A stretch of DNA of 64,000 bases from Verrucomicrobiia bacterium. Lineage in GTDB: Bacteria; Verrucomicrobiota; Verrucomicrobiia; Verrucomicrobiales; Akkermansiaceae. The position numbers and the translations under genes are program-made. Below the pieces are notes generated by a model. The model was not told the DNA's origin, searched no databases, and saw only the letters and a list, made by a program, of their open reading frames with translations. Below are positions 1-8,648 of the stretch, in pieces; the first letter of the stretch is position 1, and each line of letters starts with the position of its first letter. The stretch lies in the NCBI GenBank assembly GCA_947462875.1, contig CANHQJ010000008.1:90891-154890 (forward strand). Reading direction: 5' to 3'.

Positions 1-523
1 GGCCGGCCTTGCGGTAGCCTTCATCCATGCGGCCGGTGTAGCGCAGCTTGCGTTCGGCATCGAACACGAAGACATGCGGCGTGGACTGTGCGCCGTAGGC
101 ACGGGTGACGGCTTGGTTTTCGCCATCGTAAAGATAGGGGATGGTCCACTTCGCCTCTTTCGCGGCCAATTTCATCTCGGGAAACGAGTCGCCGTGTGGA
201 GCATAGCCGAGCTCATCCGCGCGCAGTGCGAGCGGGTCGTTGCCGGAAATCGCGATCACCGCTACGCCCTTGTCCTTGTAAAAATCGGCGGTTTCCTGAA
301 TGCGTGCGCTGGCGGCATAGGCTTCCGGGCAGTGATTGCAGGTGAAAACGACTGCCAGCACCTTGGCGGCGGCGAAGTCCTTCAGGGCATAGGTTTTGTC
401 ATCGACCCCGACGAGGGAAAAGTCAGGCGCGGTGGCACCGATTTCGAGAGTCTTGACCTCGAAGGGTTCAGCGGCGGCGAGCCAGGAGCAGGAGAGGGCG
501 GCAAGGAAAAGTTTGCGGATCAT
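1..523 (-). CDS. Secreted redoxin / thioredoxin-fold protein (3' end off window)
   Basis: Partial gene. The start ATG lies at 521-523 on the minus strand and reading continues past the left edge with no stop. The first 174 codons encode a signal peptide (MIRKLFLAALSCSWLAAAEP) and then an AhpC/TSA-redoxin fold: APDFSLVGVDDKTY near residues 30-45, the active-site-like TCNHCPEAY near residue 60, and STPHVFVFD with the cis-proline of thioredoxin folds near residue 150. It should act outside the cytoplasmic membrane as a thiol peroxidase or thiol-disulfide protein. CNHC keeps a CxxC spacing, unlike the related protein at 48456-49061, which has a single cysteine there. The partner and substrate cannot be told from the sequence. 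Confidence 0.85.
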   Translation of the reverse strand, partial: MIRKLFLAALSCSWLAAAEPFEVKTLEIGATAPDFSLVGVDDKTYALKDFAAAKVLAVVFTCNHCPEAYAASARIQETADFYKDKGVAVIAISGNDPLALRADELGYAPHGDSFPEMKLAAKEAKWTIPYLYDGENQAVTRAYGAQSTPHVFVFDAERKLRYTGRMDEGYRKAG

Positions 524-560
524 GGTGGTGATTACGTGAGTTGGTGATGTGTTTTTTCAA

Positions 561-974
561 TCAGGAAATGAAGCGGATGGACCACGGAATGCGTGTCCAC
601 TCCCCTCGACTGGCCTGCACCGAGGCCATGATTTCGAAGATCAGGGAAAGGATGCCTGCGACCATCAAGGGCAGGATGAAAAGAATGCCGATGCAGAAAA
701 AGCTGCCCACGAAGATGAGAATCCCGCAGGCGAGGTAGAAGATGAGGAAGGTGATCTGGTGGTTCAGGCTCTCGCGGGCGTGGAAGCAGATGAATTCTGA
801 TTTGCCCTGGTGCAGGTTCATGATGATGAGTGGCCCCACGAAACCGAGAAACCCACCACCGACCAGGACCCCGAGCAGAGCCGTGAGGTGGCAGAGCATG
901 CCCATGTTTTTCTCTTCGGCCGTGGCGATGATGCCGGCCTGTTGCGGTAGATCGGGAGGTGGTTGCTGTAACAT
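561..974 (-). CDS. DUF4870 family small membrane protein
   Basis: A 137-residue protein resembling the DUF4870/Tic20-like family. The N-terminal 25 residues are polar and proline-rich. They are followed by MLCHLTALLGVLVGGG, a GPLIIMNLHQGKSEFICFHA loop, the family-type segment ARESLNHQITF, and two more hydrophobic helices. Three to four membrane segments are expected. Family members are inner-membrane proteins without an established biochemical role. The gene ends 38 bases before the redoxin gene on the same strand, and only 2 bases separate its start from the stop of the S10 peptidase gene. The three genes may therefore be co-transcribed leftward. Confidence 0.75.
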   Translation of the reverse strand: MLQQPPPDLPQQAGIIATAEEKNMGMLCHLTALLGVLVGGGFLGFVGPLIIMNLHQGKSEFICFHARESLNHQITFLIFYLACGILIFVGSFFCIGILFILPLMVAGILSLIFEIMASVQASRGEWTRIPWSIRFIS

Positions 975-976
975 AT

Positions 977-2488
977 TTACTCGGGAGTGGTGTTGATGAA
1001 TTGCACGAGATCCGTGCGCATTTTTTTCAAATCCGGTGGATTCAGATAAAACATGTGCCCGCCTTCATACCAGGTGAAGCTGATGTTTTTCTGCAACGCG
1101 GCGGGGAGGTTGAGCATCTGGCGGGTGGAATAGAGCATGCCATCCGATGGCGTGGCGAGGTCGGTGTAGCCGCACTGCACCAGGACGCGCAGCTTGGGAT
1201 TGTCGCGCATGGCGGCGGCGAGCTTGTTGCTCAGGTTGACGTAGCCATTGGTGGCATTCCAGCGCCAGGGATGCACCTTGCCGGTGAGGATTTCGTAGGG
1301 TTGATCCTCCTGCCAATTGAGTTCCGTGGTGAGATAGTGCAGCATGGAGGTGCCGAAGGCTCCGTAGGCGAGTGAGTAGGAGGGATCGTAATCGGCGTGA
1401 GCCTCGCTGGTATCGGTGTCTTCCCAAGCGACACGGGCATCGAAGCGACCGAGGACTTTTCCTTTGCTCTTGAGCAATTCACCGCGGAAACGAGTGGGAT
1501 CGATGCGCAGATTGAGCTCCTCGATCAGAGAGGCGGACAGACCTGTGAAACCTGCGAGTTGCGTGGCGATGGATTTTTTTTCTGCAGCGGGCAATTCGTT
1601 TCCTTGCAACAGGGCCGTGGCGTAGGGTCCGAAGGCAAAGGCGCGCGCTTTTTTCGCCAACTCATCGCGATCCCCCTGCAACACGCCGTGGTAGTGGGCC
1701 ACGGTGGCGAAGGTAGGAAGAAACACCTGATAGGCGAGGTCGTTTCCGTTAGCGGGGGACAACGTTTGGAAATCCATCAATGTGGAGAGCATCACCACGC
1801 CATTGAGTGACATCGCGTAGCGGCTTTGCAGGAAGTTCGACAAACCGGCCGCGCGCACGCCGCCGTAGGATTCGCCTAGCAGAAATTTCGGAGATGCCCA
1901 GCGCTTGTTCTGTGTGACCCAGGAGCGGATGAAGTCGGCCACGGATTCCACGTCTTCGTCCACGCCATGAAAGTCACCGGGCTTGGCATCTTTTTCGGCA
2001 CGGCTGTATCCGGTGGAGACGGGATCGATGAAAACGAGGTCGGTGGCATCGAGGATGGAACATTCGTTGTTGCCGAATTGCGCGGGTGGCATCACGGGCT
2101 GGGTGCCATCGCCCGGCATTTGCAGGATGCGTGGCCCCAGCGCGCCGAGGTGCAGCCACACGGCGGAAGAACCGGGACCACCATTGAAGGCGAATGTCAC
2201 GGGGCGCTTCGCGGAGTCCTGATCCGCGCGGATGTAGGATACATGGAAAATCGATGCGCGGGGTGTGCCGTCTTCTTTGTTGATGACAAGTTTTCCGGTG
2301 GTGGCCTTGTAGGGGATTTTTTTCCCATCGATGGTGACACTGCCATCGATGGTGACATCTTTTTGGGCGGATGCGGCATCGGCTTTTTTCGGTTCCTCCT
2401 TGGGTTTTTCCGCCGCGGGTTTTTCCTGAGCCGTGAGTGAAAGGCACAGAGCGGTGAGTATGACAACGCAGGTAGGAGTCGAAAGCAT
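977..2488 (-). CDS. Secreted S10 family serine carboxypeptidase
   Basis: A 503-residue exported peptidase. I place the start at the ATG at 2486-2488 because it opens a signal peptide (MLSTPTCVVILTALCLSLTA). The frame is open further upstream but lacks a sensible N-terminus. A Lys/Glu/Ala-rich linker follows. Alpha/beta-hydrolase landmarks of family S10 are clear: NGGPGSSAVWLHLGALGP (oxyanion hole) near residue 100, GESYGGVRAAG with the nucleophile Ser near residue 205, GYTDLATP with the acid Asp near 440, and GGHMFYLN with the catalytic His near 480. The family removes C-terminal residues from peptides at acidic pH, and a periplasmic or outer-surface role in protein breakdown is likely. It is divergent from the SNF2 gene. 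Confidence 0.9.
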   Translation of the reverse strand: MLSTPTCVVILTALCLSLTAQEKPAAEKPKEEPKKADAASAQKDVTIDGSVTIDGKKIPYKATTGKLVINKEDGTPRASIFHVSYIRADQDSAKRPVTFAFNGGPGSSAVWLHLGALGPRILQMPGDGTQPVMPPAQFGNNECSILDATDLVFIDPVSTGYSRAEKDAKPGDFHGVDEDVESVADFIRSWVTQNKRWASPKFLLGESYGGVRAAGLSNFLQSRYAMSLNGVVMLSTLMDFQTLSPANGNDLAYQVFLPTFATVAHYHGVLQGDRDELAKKARAFAFGPYATALLQGNELPAAEKKSIATQLAGFTGLSASLIEELNLRIDPTRFRGELLKSKGKVLGRFDARVAWEDTDTSEAHADYDPSYSLAYGAFGTSMLHYLTTELNWQEDQPYEILTGKVHPWRWNATNGYVNLSNKLAAAMRDNPKLRVLVQCGYTDLATPSDGMLYSTRQMLNLPAALQKNISFTWYEGGHMFYLNPPDLKKMRTDLVQFINTTPE

Positions 2489-2596
2489 GCGGGCAATGTA
2501 GTGAGAATGCCGTTTCTGGCAACAGAAAAACCGAGCGATTGGCGGCGACGTTAGTTCATTGATCAGTAAGTTAATTTTGCTGCTGCAATGTTTTTC

Positions 2597-2624
2597 TTGC
2601 AGTGGGGAAAAATACCTGTATAGA
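2597..2624 (+). promoter_or_regulatory. Probable sigma-70-type promoter for the SNF2 gene
   Basis: TTGCAG (2597-2602), a 16-base spacer and TATAGA (2619-2624) resemble -35 and -10 boxes. Transcription would begin near 2631, about 45 bases before the ATG at 2677. This supports the internal start over the upstream in-frame start at 2602, which lies inside the promoter. The match is by eye only. Confidence 0.5.
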
Positions 2625-2676
2625 ATCTCCCCCCGCCACATTCTCTTTTTTGGCGTTTGACCCTTACCATTTCGCG

Positions 2677-5600
2677 ATGAATCCAGACCGTGCTACATTG
2701 AATTTTCTGAACAGCTTTCCTGAGGAAGCCCGCAAAAAAGGTGAACTGCTGCAAAAAGATGGTGCTGTGACGCAGATCTTCGGCAATCACTTGTTCATTC
2801 AGGGGCGAGTCGAGGAAGAAACCGGCGTGCACCGCACCAGTCTGCGCCTCCAGGGGAATCGTTGGTTCGGCAGTTGCACTGCGGAGGACGAGATCGTTTC
2901 CGGAGCCTGCCAGTATGCGACGATGATGGAGCGCATGCACCGCGGCGAGGATTTGCCGGAGTCGCCGAATGAATTTGATGACGCGCCAGTGCTGGACCTG
3001 ATCGAGGAAAAACTCGGTCGCGAGCTGGACGACAAAGAAGCGGATTTCGTCACCAAGATCGAAAAGCGCTATCGCCGTTATGTGATCGAGGGGGAAGTAC
3101 ACGATCACGACATGGTGCGCATCTCGCCGCGTTGGGAAATCACCAGCTATGAGCCGCTGGAGCTCTGGCCCATGCCGCCCAGTGATATTCTGGAATTCTG
3201 GAACTACATCGCCTACGCATTCTATAAGAAAAAACTGCCGTATCCCGAGTTCATGAATGTCATCACCGATCTCGAATCGGTGCAGAAAAAAATGGCGGAG
3301 TGGGAACAGGAACGCGAAGTGGCTTCCTGGTATGAGCGCATCGAGCGCGTCAATGAGCGCCCGCCGACGGAGCCTCCCTTCGAAGCGGAAGTGCGCTTGG
3401 TGGCTACCATCAATGAAGCTCGCATCGAGCTGCGCGAAAAAGGCGGCGAGTGGCTGCAGTTGCGGGAAAAAACCGATATCGAACGCTACGCCGCGCTCTA
3501 CATGGAGGCGGCGATGCGTCTGGATCCTTCGAGCCAGATCCTGTGGGAACATTTCCTCTCGTTCTATCGGAAAGAGGGCGATACCTTGTTTGATTTCGAT
3601 CAAGAGGAAAGCTGCCGCTTCATGAACCGCTTGTTCCGTCAACCAGCGCTCAAAGGCTACCTCGTCAACCTCGATGAAAAACATTTCAAAGTCGTGGATG
3701 AACCACTGCGCTGGCAGTGCGAGGATGATCCCTATGACAGCATGAATTTCGCCCTGCAGCTGGTCACCGCCGCCGGGGAAAATGTATCGCACTCGGTGCG
3801 CCTGCTGCCGGGGCGTGTCGAGCTTTATCAATCCGACGAAACTGTTTTCCCCGGTCCGCCCCGCTGGCTGAACGAGACGGAAATCATGCCGCGCTACTTC
3901 ATTCCCAAGCGCGTCATCGACTCGCTGGAAGGCGTGGAGTTCTTGCGTAAGATCGGCGCTTCTCTTCCCGAGTCCCTGACCAAACGCGTGGTCGATCTGG
4001 AGCTGAAGCCGAAGCTGGAGTTGAAACTCGTGGCCGGCCTCACCTCGGCGGAAACCGAGCACTTGGTCGTGGATGTGACCGCTCTGGAAACCAAGGGCCG
4101 CCGCACCGAACGCCTCAGCAAGGAAGGCTGGGAATTGGTGGAGCAGCAGGTGGTGAAAGGCAAGCAACTCATGCGCTTCGCCCGCGAAGACCTGCACTGC
4201 GTGCCGAAAGTGTTAGAGGAGATGTCTCTCACCTATGATGAGAAACTGGTCTCGTTCAAAACACGCCTTACGAAAAATTTCCCGGAAAAATTCGCCGAAT
4301 GGATCCGCAAGATGCCGCCTCAGGTGGAGTTGGACATTGATGCCCGCCTGAAGACGATTCTCAACGACCCGGTGAGCGCCGCCGTGCGTTTCGAAGTGGT
4401 CAATCAGGAGATCGACTGGTTCGATCTGCGCATCGTCATCGATGTCGAAGGCGTCAATCTCAGCAAGGCCCAGATCCGTCAACTCGTCGCCGCCCGCGGT
4501 GGCTATGTGCGCATGGAAGATGGCTCTTGGATGCGTCTCGAAATCAAACTCGATCCGGAACAGCGCGATGCCGTCACGCGCCTCGGTCTCGATCCCTTCG
4601 ACCTCTCCGGCGAAACCCACCGCATGCACGCCCTGCAACTCGCCGACCCGAAAGCGGCGGATGTGTTTGATCCGAAAGCCTGGAAAAAAATCAAGGACCG
4701 CGCGAACGACATCGTCATCGAGGTCGATGCCGAATTGCCTACTAATCTCAACGCCACGCTGCGTCCCTACCAGATCGAAGGTTTCCGCTTCCTTGCCTAT
4801 CTGGCCACGAACAACTTCGGCGGTATCCTCGCCGATGACATGGGCTTGGGTAAAACGATCCAGTCCCTCACCTACATCTTGTGGCTGCGCAACGAAGCCG
4901 CCAAGAAAAAGGCCAAGAAAAAGCCGGTTCTCATCGTCTGCCCGAAATCGGTGCTCGATGTCTGGGTCACGGAAGCGCACAAATTCGCTCCGGAACTCAA
5001 CGTCAAGATTCTTCGCAACCGCGACGACATCGATCTCGATTACTACCAGAACACGCTCGACATGTTGGTGATGAACTACGCGCAGCTCCGCGTGTGTGGT
5101 GAATTACTCAACAAGATCCAGTGGCTCACCGTCATCCTCGATGAAGGCCAGCAGATCAAGAACCCGGACTCGAAGGCCGCCAAAGCCGCGCGCGAACTGG
5201 ATGCCGGCAACCGTCTTGTCCTCACGGGTACTCCGATCGAAAACCGCCTGATGGACATGTGGTCGCTGATGGCCTTCGCCATGCCCGGCGTGCTCGGCTC
5301 GCGTGCCTACTTCAAAAAACGTTTCGACAAACGCAAGGACCCCGGCAGCCAGCAACGCCTCGCTGCACGCCTGCGTCCGTTCCTGATTCGCCGGACGAAG
5401 TCGCAAGTGGCGCAGGACCTGCCGCCACGGACCGAGGAGGAAGTTTACTCGAAAATGGAAGGCGTGCAGCTCGAGCTGTACCGCGCCGAGCTCAAGCGCA
5501 TCCAGAAAGCGCTGCTGGGCATGGACTCCGACGAAGCCGTCAAGAAAAACTCCTTCGCCATTCTGCAAGGTCTCATGCGTCTGCGCCAGATCTGCTGCCA

Positions 5601-6195
5601 CCCCGGCCTCATCGATCCGAAGTATCTCAAGGAAGAGAGCGCGAAAATGGAGTCGCTGTTCTACCTGCTCGATCAGCTTCACGAAGAAGGTCACAAGGTG
5701 TTGGTGTTCTCGCAGTTCGTCTCGATGCTGGATCTCATCAAAGCACGTCTCGAAGGCGAAAGCCGTCCGTACAACTACCTCACCGGTCAGACCAAGGATC
5801 GTAAAGGTGAGATTGAAAAATTCCAGACGACCAAGGACCCGAGCGTCTTCCTGCTCTCGCTGAAAGCCGGTGGCGCGGGTCTGAACCTGACTTCGGCCTC
5901 CTACGTCATTCTTTACGATCCCTGGTGGAACCCCGCGGTGGAAAACCAAGCCATCGACCGAACCCACCGGATCGGTCAGAAGAACAAGGTCATCGCCTAT
6001 CGTCTGCTCACCCGCGATACGGTGGAAGAAAAGATCCGCATCCTTCAGCATCAGAAAACGCAGTTGGTCATCAATGTGCTCGGCGACGAGGGCTTCGCGA
6101 CCAACCTCGGCATCGACGATCTCGCCTTCATTCTCAACCACGGTGGAGAAGAGGAAGAGCCCGCACCGCCGCCTGATGATGAGGATGACGATTGA
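2677..6195 (+). CDS. SNF2/Rad54-family DNA translocase (DEAD/DEAH helicase core)
   Basis: A 1172-residue Snf2-type ATPase. The C-terminal half holds the helicase core: motif I ADDMGLGKT near residue 720, motif II DEGQ near 822, motif III LTGTPIEN near 848, then the second RecA lobe with VLVFSQF near 1008, LKAGGAGLNL near 1068 and DRTHRIGQ near 1094. The N-terminal ~700 residues form a long family-typical extension. It begins with a segment (FGSCTAEDEIVSGACQYATM, residues 63-85) that resembles a degenerate SWIM zinc-binding motif. The C-terminus is a run of Glu, Pro and Asp. Family members use ATP to move along duplex DNA and remodel nucleoprotein. The specific target here is unknown. A bidirectional terminator separates it from recJ. 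Confidence 0.93.
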   Translation: MNPDRATLNFLNSFPEEARKKGELLQKDGAVTQIFGNHLFIQGRVEEETGVHRTSLRLQGNRWFGSCTAEDEIVSGACQYATMMERMHRGEDLPESPNEFDDAPVLDLIEEKLGRELDDKEADFVTKIEKRYRRYVIEGEVHDHDMVRISPRWEITSYEPLELWPMPPSDILEFWNYIAYAFYKKKLPYPEFMNVITDLESVQKKMAEWEQEREVASWYERIERVNERPPTEPPFEAEVRLVATINEARIELREKGGEWLQLREKTDIERYAALYMEAAMRLDPSSQILWEHFLSFYRKEGDTLFDFDQEESCRFMNRLFRQPALKGYLVNLDEKHFKVVDEPLRWQCEDDPYDSMNFALQLVTAAGENVSHSVRLLPGRVELYQSDETVFPGPPRWLNETEIMPRYFIPKRVIDSLEGVEFLRKIGASLPESLTKRVVDLELKPKLELKLVAGLTSAETEHLVVDVTALETKGRRTERLSKEGWELVEQQVVKGKQLMRFAREDLHCVPKVLEEMSLTYDEKLVSFKTRLTKNFPEKFAEWIRKMPPQVELDIDARLKTILNDPVSAAVRFEVVNQEIDWFDLRIVIDVEGVNLSKAQIRQLVAARGGYVRMEDGSWMRLEIKLDPEQRDAVTRLGLDPFDLSGETHRMHALQLADPKAADVFDPKAWKKIKDRANDIVIEVDAELPTNLNATLRPYQIEGFRFLAYLATNNFGGILADDMGLGKTIQSLTYILWLRNEAAKKKAKKKPVLIVCPKSVLDVWVTEAHKFAPELNVKILRNRDDIDLDYYQNTLDMLVMNYAQLRVCGELLNKIQWLTVILDEGQQIKNPDSKAAKAARELDAGNRLVLTGTPIENRLMDMWSLMAFAMPGVLGSRAYFKKRFDKRKDPGSQQRLAARLRPFLIRRTKSQVAQDLPPRTEEEVYSKMEGVQLELYRAELKRIQKALLGMDSDEAVKKNSFAILQGLMRLRQICCHPGLIDPKYLKEESAKMESLFYLLDQLHEEGHKVLVFSQFVSMLDLIKARLEGESRPYNYLTGQTKDRKGEIEKFQTTKDPSVFLLSLKAGGAGLNLTSASYVILYDPWWNPAVENQAIDRTHRIGQKNKVIAYRLLTRDTVEEKIRILQHQKTQLVINVLGDEGFATNLGIDDLAFILNHGGEEEEPAPPPDDEDDD

Positions 6196-6203
6196 TTCTC
6201 AGC

Positions 6204-6237
6204 AAAAAAATCCGCAGCTCAGGCTGCGGATTTTTTT
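6204..6237. terminator. Bidirectional intrinsic terminator between SNF2 gene and recJ
   Basis: A 15-base-pair perfect stem flanks a TCAG loop. The inner part is TCCGCAGC/GCTGCGGA and the outer part is seven A on the left and seven T on the right. It therefore gives a U-run in both directions and serves both converging genes. Confidence 0.9.
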
Positions 6238-6246
6238 GTTAGGCCG

Positions 6247-7950
6247 TCAGTCTTTTTGCGCGGCCCTGACATCGGTGATGATGACTTGTAGGGAAGTCAC
6301 ACCACGGAAGGTGTTGCGGTCGATGGTAAAAGCGATGTCCCAGGGTGGGTCGGGTAGATGGCGCTCGCCGCCGTTGAAAAACATCGCGGATTGTTCGTTG
6401 AGCCCGGATTGTCCCTGGCGCAGGAACAAGCGCAGGTGCTTGTTTTTCAAATGCATGGGCGGTCGGCTGAGATAGACATCGCGGGCGAAAAACACCGGTT
6501 GCGGATTGCCGCTGCCGAAAGGTTGCAGTAGCTCGTAGGATTTCAAAAATTCCAGCGAAAGCCAATCGAAGTTCAGCTCGGCATCCAGATAGATTTTCGG
6601 CAAACGCTGCTCGGGTGTGGTGTTCCGCAATACGTGTTCGGCGAATTGCCGGCGGAAGGCATCGAGGTGCTGTTCCTCGATGGAAATGCCCGCCGCCATT
6701 TCATGACCACCACCAGCGAGCAGAAGCGGACGGCATTCATCAATCGCCGCGACCAGCGAGACGCCCTGGATCGAGCGGCCCGAGCCTTTGCCGATGCCGT
6801 TTTCATCGATGGAGATGATGAAGGTGGGTCTGTGGTATTGCCGCATCAGGCGCGAGGCCACGATTCCTACCACGCCGGGGTGCCAGTCTCGCGAGCCTAA
6901 CACAATCACCGGATCGTGCTCGTAGGCTTTCATCATCTCCAGCGCTTCACGGCGCATGCGTTCCTCCATGGTCTGGCGCTCGCGATTGAAGTCATCGAGC
7001 AGGGCGGCCAGTTCTTCCGCTTGCCCGGCTTCCTCGCACATGAGCGTGGCCAGTGCCATTTCGGGCTGATCCATGCGCCCGGCGGCATTGAGTCGCGGGC
7101 CGATGCGGAATCCCACGTCCATGGAAGTCGCGCTGCCATTCATGCCCACGGCTTTTTGCAGAGCACGCAGGCCGAGGTTGTTGGTGGTCGGCAGGCGCTT
7201 GAGGCCATGACGCACGATGAGCCGGTTTTCTCCGATCATCGGCACGATGTCCGCGATGGTCGCCACGCTGACCATGTCTAACAGATTTTTCAAATCGTAA
7301 TCCGCAAGCGGGCGCGTTTTCAGCATGGCGTGCGCCACTTTGAAACAGACGCCCGCGGCGCAGAGGTAGGGGAAATCACTGCCGCATTTCGGATTGACCA
7401 GCGCTTCGCAATCCGGGCGTCCACGTGGCCCGGGCTCATGGTGATCGAGCACGATGACATCCACGCCTTTGGCGGTGAGCATGGCGATTTCATCGATCGA
7501 GCTGGTGCCGCAATCCACGGCGATGAGGAGATCCGGTTTCCCGCACTCGCGTTCGAATCGTTCCAGCGCCGCCGCGCTCAGTCCGTAGCCTTCCGCGCTG
7601 CGCTGGGGCACGAAATAGGTGGGCTCCGCCCCGTAGGCGCGCAGGATCGAGCACATCACGGAAATGGAGGTGACGCCATCCACATCGTAGTCGCCGAAGA
7701 TGCCGATGCGTTGTCCCTGATCGATGGCCGCAAAAATGCGTTCGGTGGCGATCGCCATATCCGGCAGCAGGAAAGGATCGGCGAGGTCCTTGAGTTTCGG
7801 TTCGAGAAAACGGTCCAGTGCCCCTTGTTCCGCGATGTTTCTCTGGCGGATCAGGTGGGCGAGAATCGCGGGAAAATCATCATGCGCGTCATTTTCCTCC
7901 ATCTGGAATGACTCGCCTCGTATGATCCACTCAGTGTTTGTTTCCCGCAT
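6247..7950 (-). CDS. recJ: Single-stranded-DNA-specific 5'-3' exonuclease RecJ
   Basis: A 567-residue DHH-superfamily nuclease of normal RecJ length. It acts in RecF-pathway recombination, mismatch repair and base excision repair by degrading single-stranded DNA from 5' ends. Motifs seen: FGDYDVDGVTS near residue 88 (metal-binding Asp residues), VLDHHEPGP near 169 (DHH), and GGHEMAAG near 417 (DHHA1). The region after residue 460 fits the C-terminal OB domain. The first ATG begins MRETNTEWIIRG, where the WIIRG-like N-terminus is typical of RecJ, so I keep this start. It converges with the SNF2 gene. Confidence 0.95.
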   Translation of the reverse strand: MRETNTEWIIRGESFQMEENDAHDDFPAILAHLIRQRNIAEQGALDRFLEPKLKDLADPFLLPDMAIATERIFAAIDQGQRIGIFGDYDVDGVTSISVMCSILRAYGAEPTYFVPQRSAEGYGLSAAALERFERECGKPDLLIAVDCGTSSIDEIAMLTAKGVDVIVLDHHEPGPRGRPDCEALVNPKCGSDFPYLCAAGVCFKVAHAMLKTRPLADYDLKNLLDMVSVATIADIVPMIGENRLIVRHGLKRLPTTNNLGLRALQKAVGMNGSATSMDVGFRIGPRLNAAGRMDQPEMALATLMCEEAGQAEELAALLDDFNRERQTMEERMRREALEMMKAYEHDPVIVLGSRDWHPGVVGIVASRLMRQYHRPTFIISIDENGIGKGSGRSIQGVSLVAAIDECRPLLLAGGGHEMAAGISIEEQHLDAFRRQFAEHVLRNTTPEQRLPKIYLDAELNFDWLSLEFLKSYELLQPFGSGNPQPVFFARDVYLSRPPMHLKNKHLRLFLRQGQSGLNEQSAMFFNGGERHLPDPPWDIAFTIDRNTFRGVTSLQVIITDVRAAQKD

Positions 7951-8036
7951 GTGCTACGCTCTAGTATGGCGAGTTTGCGCAGGCTGACAAGTGCGGATGA
8001 TTTTCTTTTTTTGCGCGCGCAAGTGTGAGAGACGCA

Positions 8037-8420
8037 TCACAAGCGATGCAGCCACCATTCCAGCGAGAGAATCATCTGCTGGGTCAAGCGGTCGGCGAGC
8101 CAAGGAGAGCACTGGCAGTTCCGCATTTGCGGGGCCTGTGTGAGCACACTGGTGAGCATGAGCGCAGCCATGGGCAGGGCGATGGCGACATGCCATGCGG
8201 CGGCGGAAAAATGGCCTGCGTGCCAGCGGTTCCACAGGCTGTGGGCGATCCACGCCCACCATGCGATTTCCGCCACAAAAAACAGCAGCAAAAAGGGCAT
8301 CACCTGCTGGCAGCGATAGGTCACAAACAGTCCGCACATGGTCAGCGCCAGCGCACAGGATGCCATCAGACACGCAACCACCGCATCCGCCCGATGTCCC
8401 CATTGTTCCGGAACGTCCAT
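8037..8420 (-). CDS. Hypothetical small membrane protein
   Basis: I do not recognise this 127-residue protein. From the ATG at 8418-8420 it has three hydrophobic segments (ADAVVACLMASCALALTMC, VMPFLLLFFVAEIAWWAWI and AAWHVAIALPMAALMLTS) and then a short polar tail rich in Trp and Cys. The frame stays open upstream to a TTG at 8459 near the REPIN-like element, so a slightly longer form is possible. It stands alone between recJ and pheA on the same strand. It is probably a real inner-membrane protein, because the hydrophobic pattern is regular and a competing leftward frame is not protein-like. Confidence 0.5.
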   Translation of the reverse strand: MDVPEQWGHRADAVVACLMASCALALTMCGLFVTYRCQQVMPFLLLFFVAEIAWWAWIAHSLWNRWHAGHFSAAAWHVAIALPMAALMLTSVLTQAPQMRNCQCSPWLADRLTQQMILSLEWWLHRL

Positions 8421-8471
8421 TGACAGGGGAAACGGATCTATGGGATTTTTCTTAGGCAATTATTTTTGATC

Positions 8472-8645
8472 CAGGCAGGGACCGCCTCTCCGAGCGGTCC
8501 GGCGGGGAGAACGACGTTATTTCCCTAACGCAACCTACCTTCACCCCATACGCTGTTCGCGAAGAGCGGGGAATGGTTTGGATGGCTGTCGGTGAGTGAA
8601 CCATGCACACCCCACCGGACCGCTCGGAGAGGCGGTCCCTGCCTG
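8472..8645. repeat. REPIN-like element: two inverted REP hairpins
   Basis: Two 36-base arms (8472-8507 and 8610-8645) are reverse complements at 35 of 36 positions. Each arm contains its own hairpin, GGACCGC/GCGGTCC with an 8-base loop. About 100 bases of unrelated spacer lie between the arms. This is the architecture of REP doublets (REPINs), mobilised elsewhere by RAYT transposases. It sits between pheA and the small membrane protein gene and encodes nothing convincing. Confidence 0.75.
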
Positions 8646-8648
8646 TTA

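Noticed and set aside
2563..4197. 544-codon leftward open frame opposite the SNF2 gene
   Set aside because: His/Phe/Gln-rich sequence with no motif, caused by high GC third positions; the plus strand has clear domain structure.
7954..8403. Leftward open frame overlapping the small membrane protein gene in another frame
   Set aside because: Cys/Arg/His-rich without regular hydrophobic segments; the other frame has three clean membrane helices.
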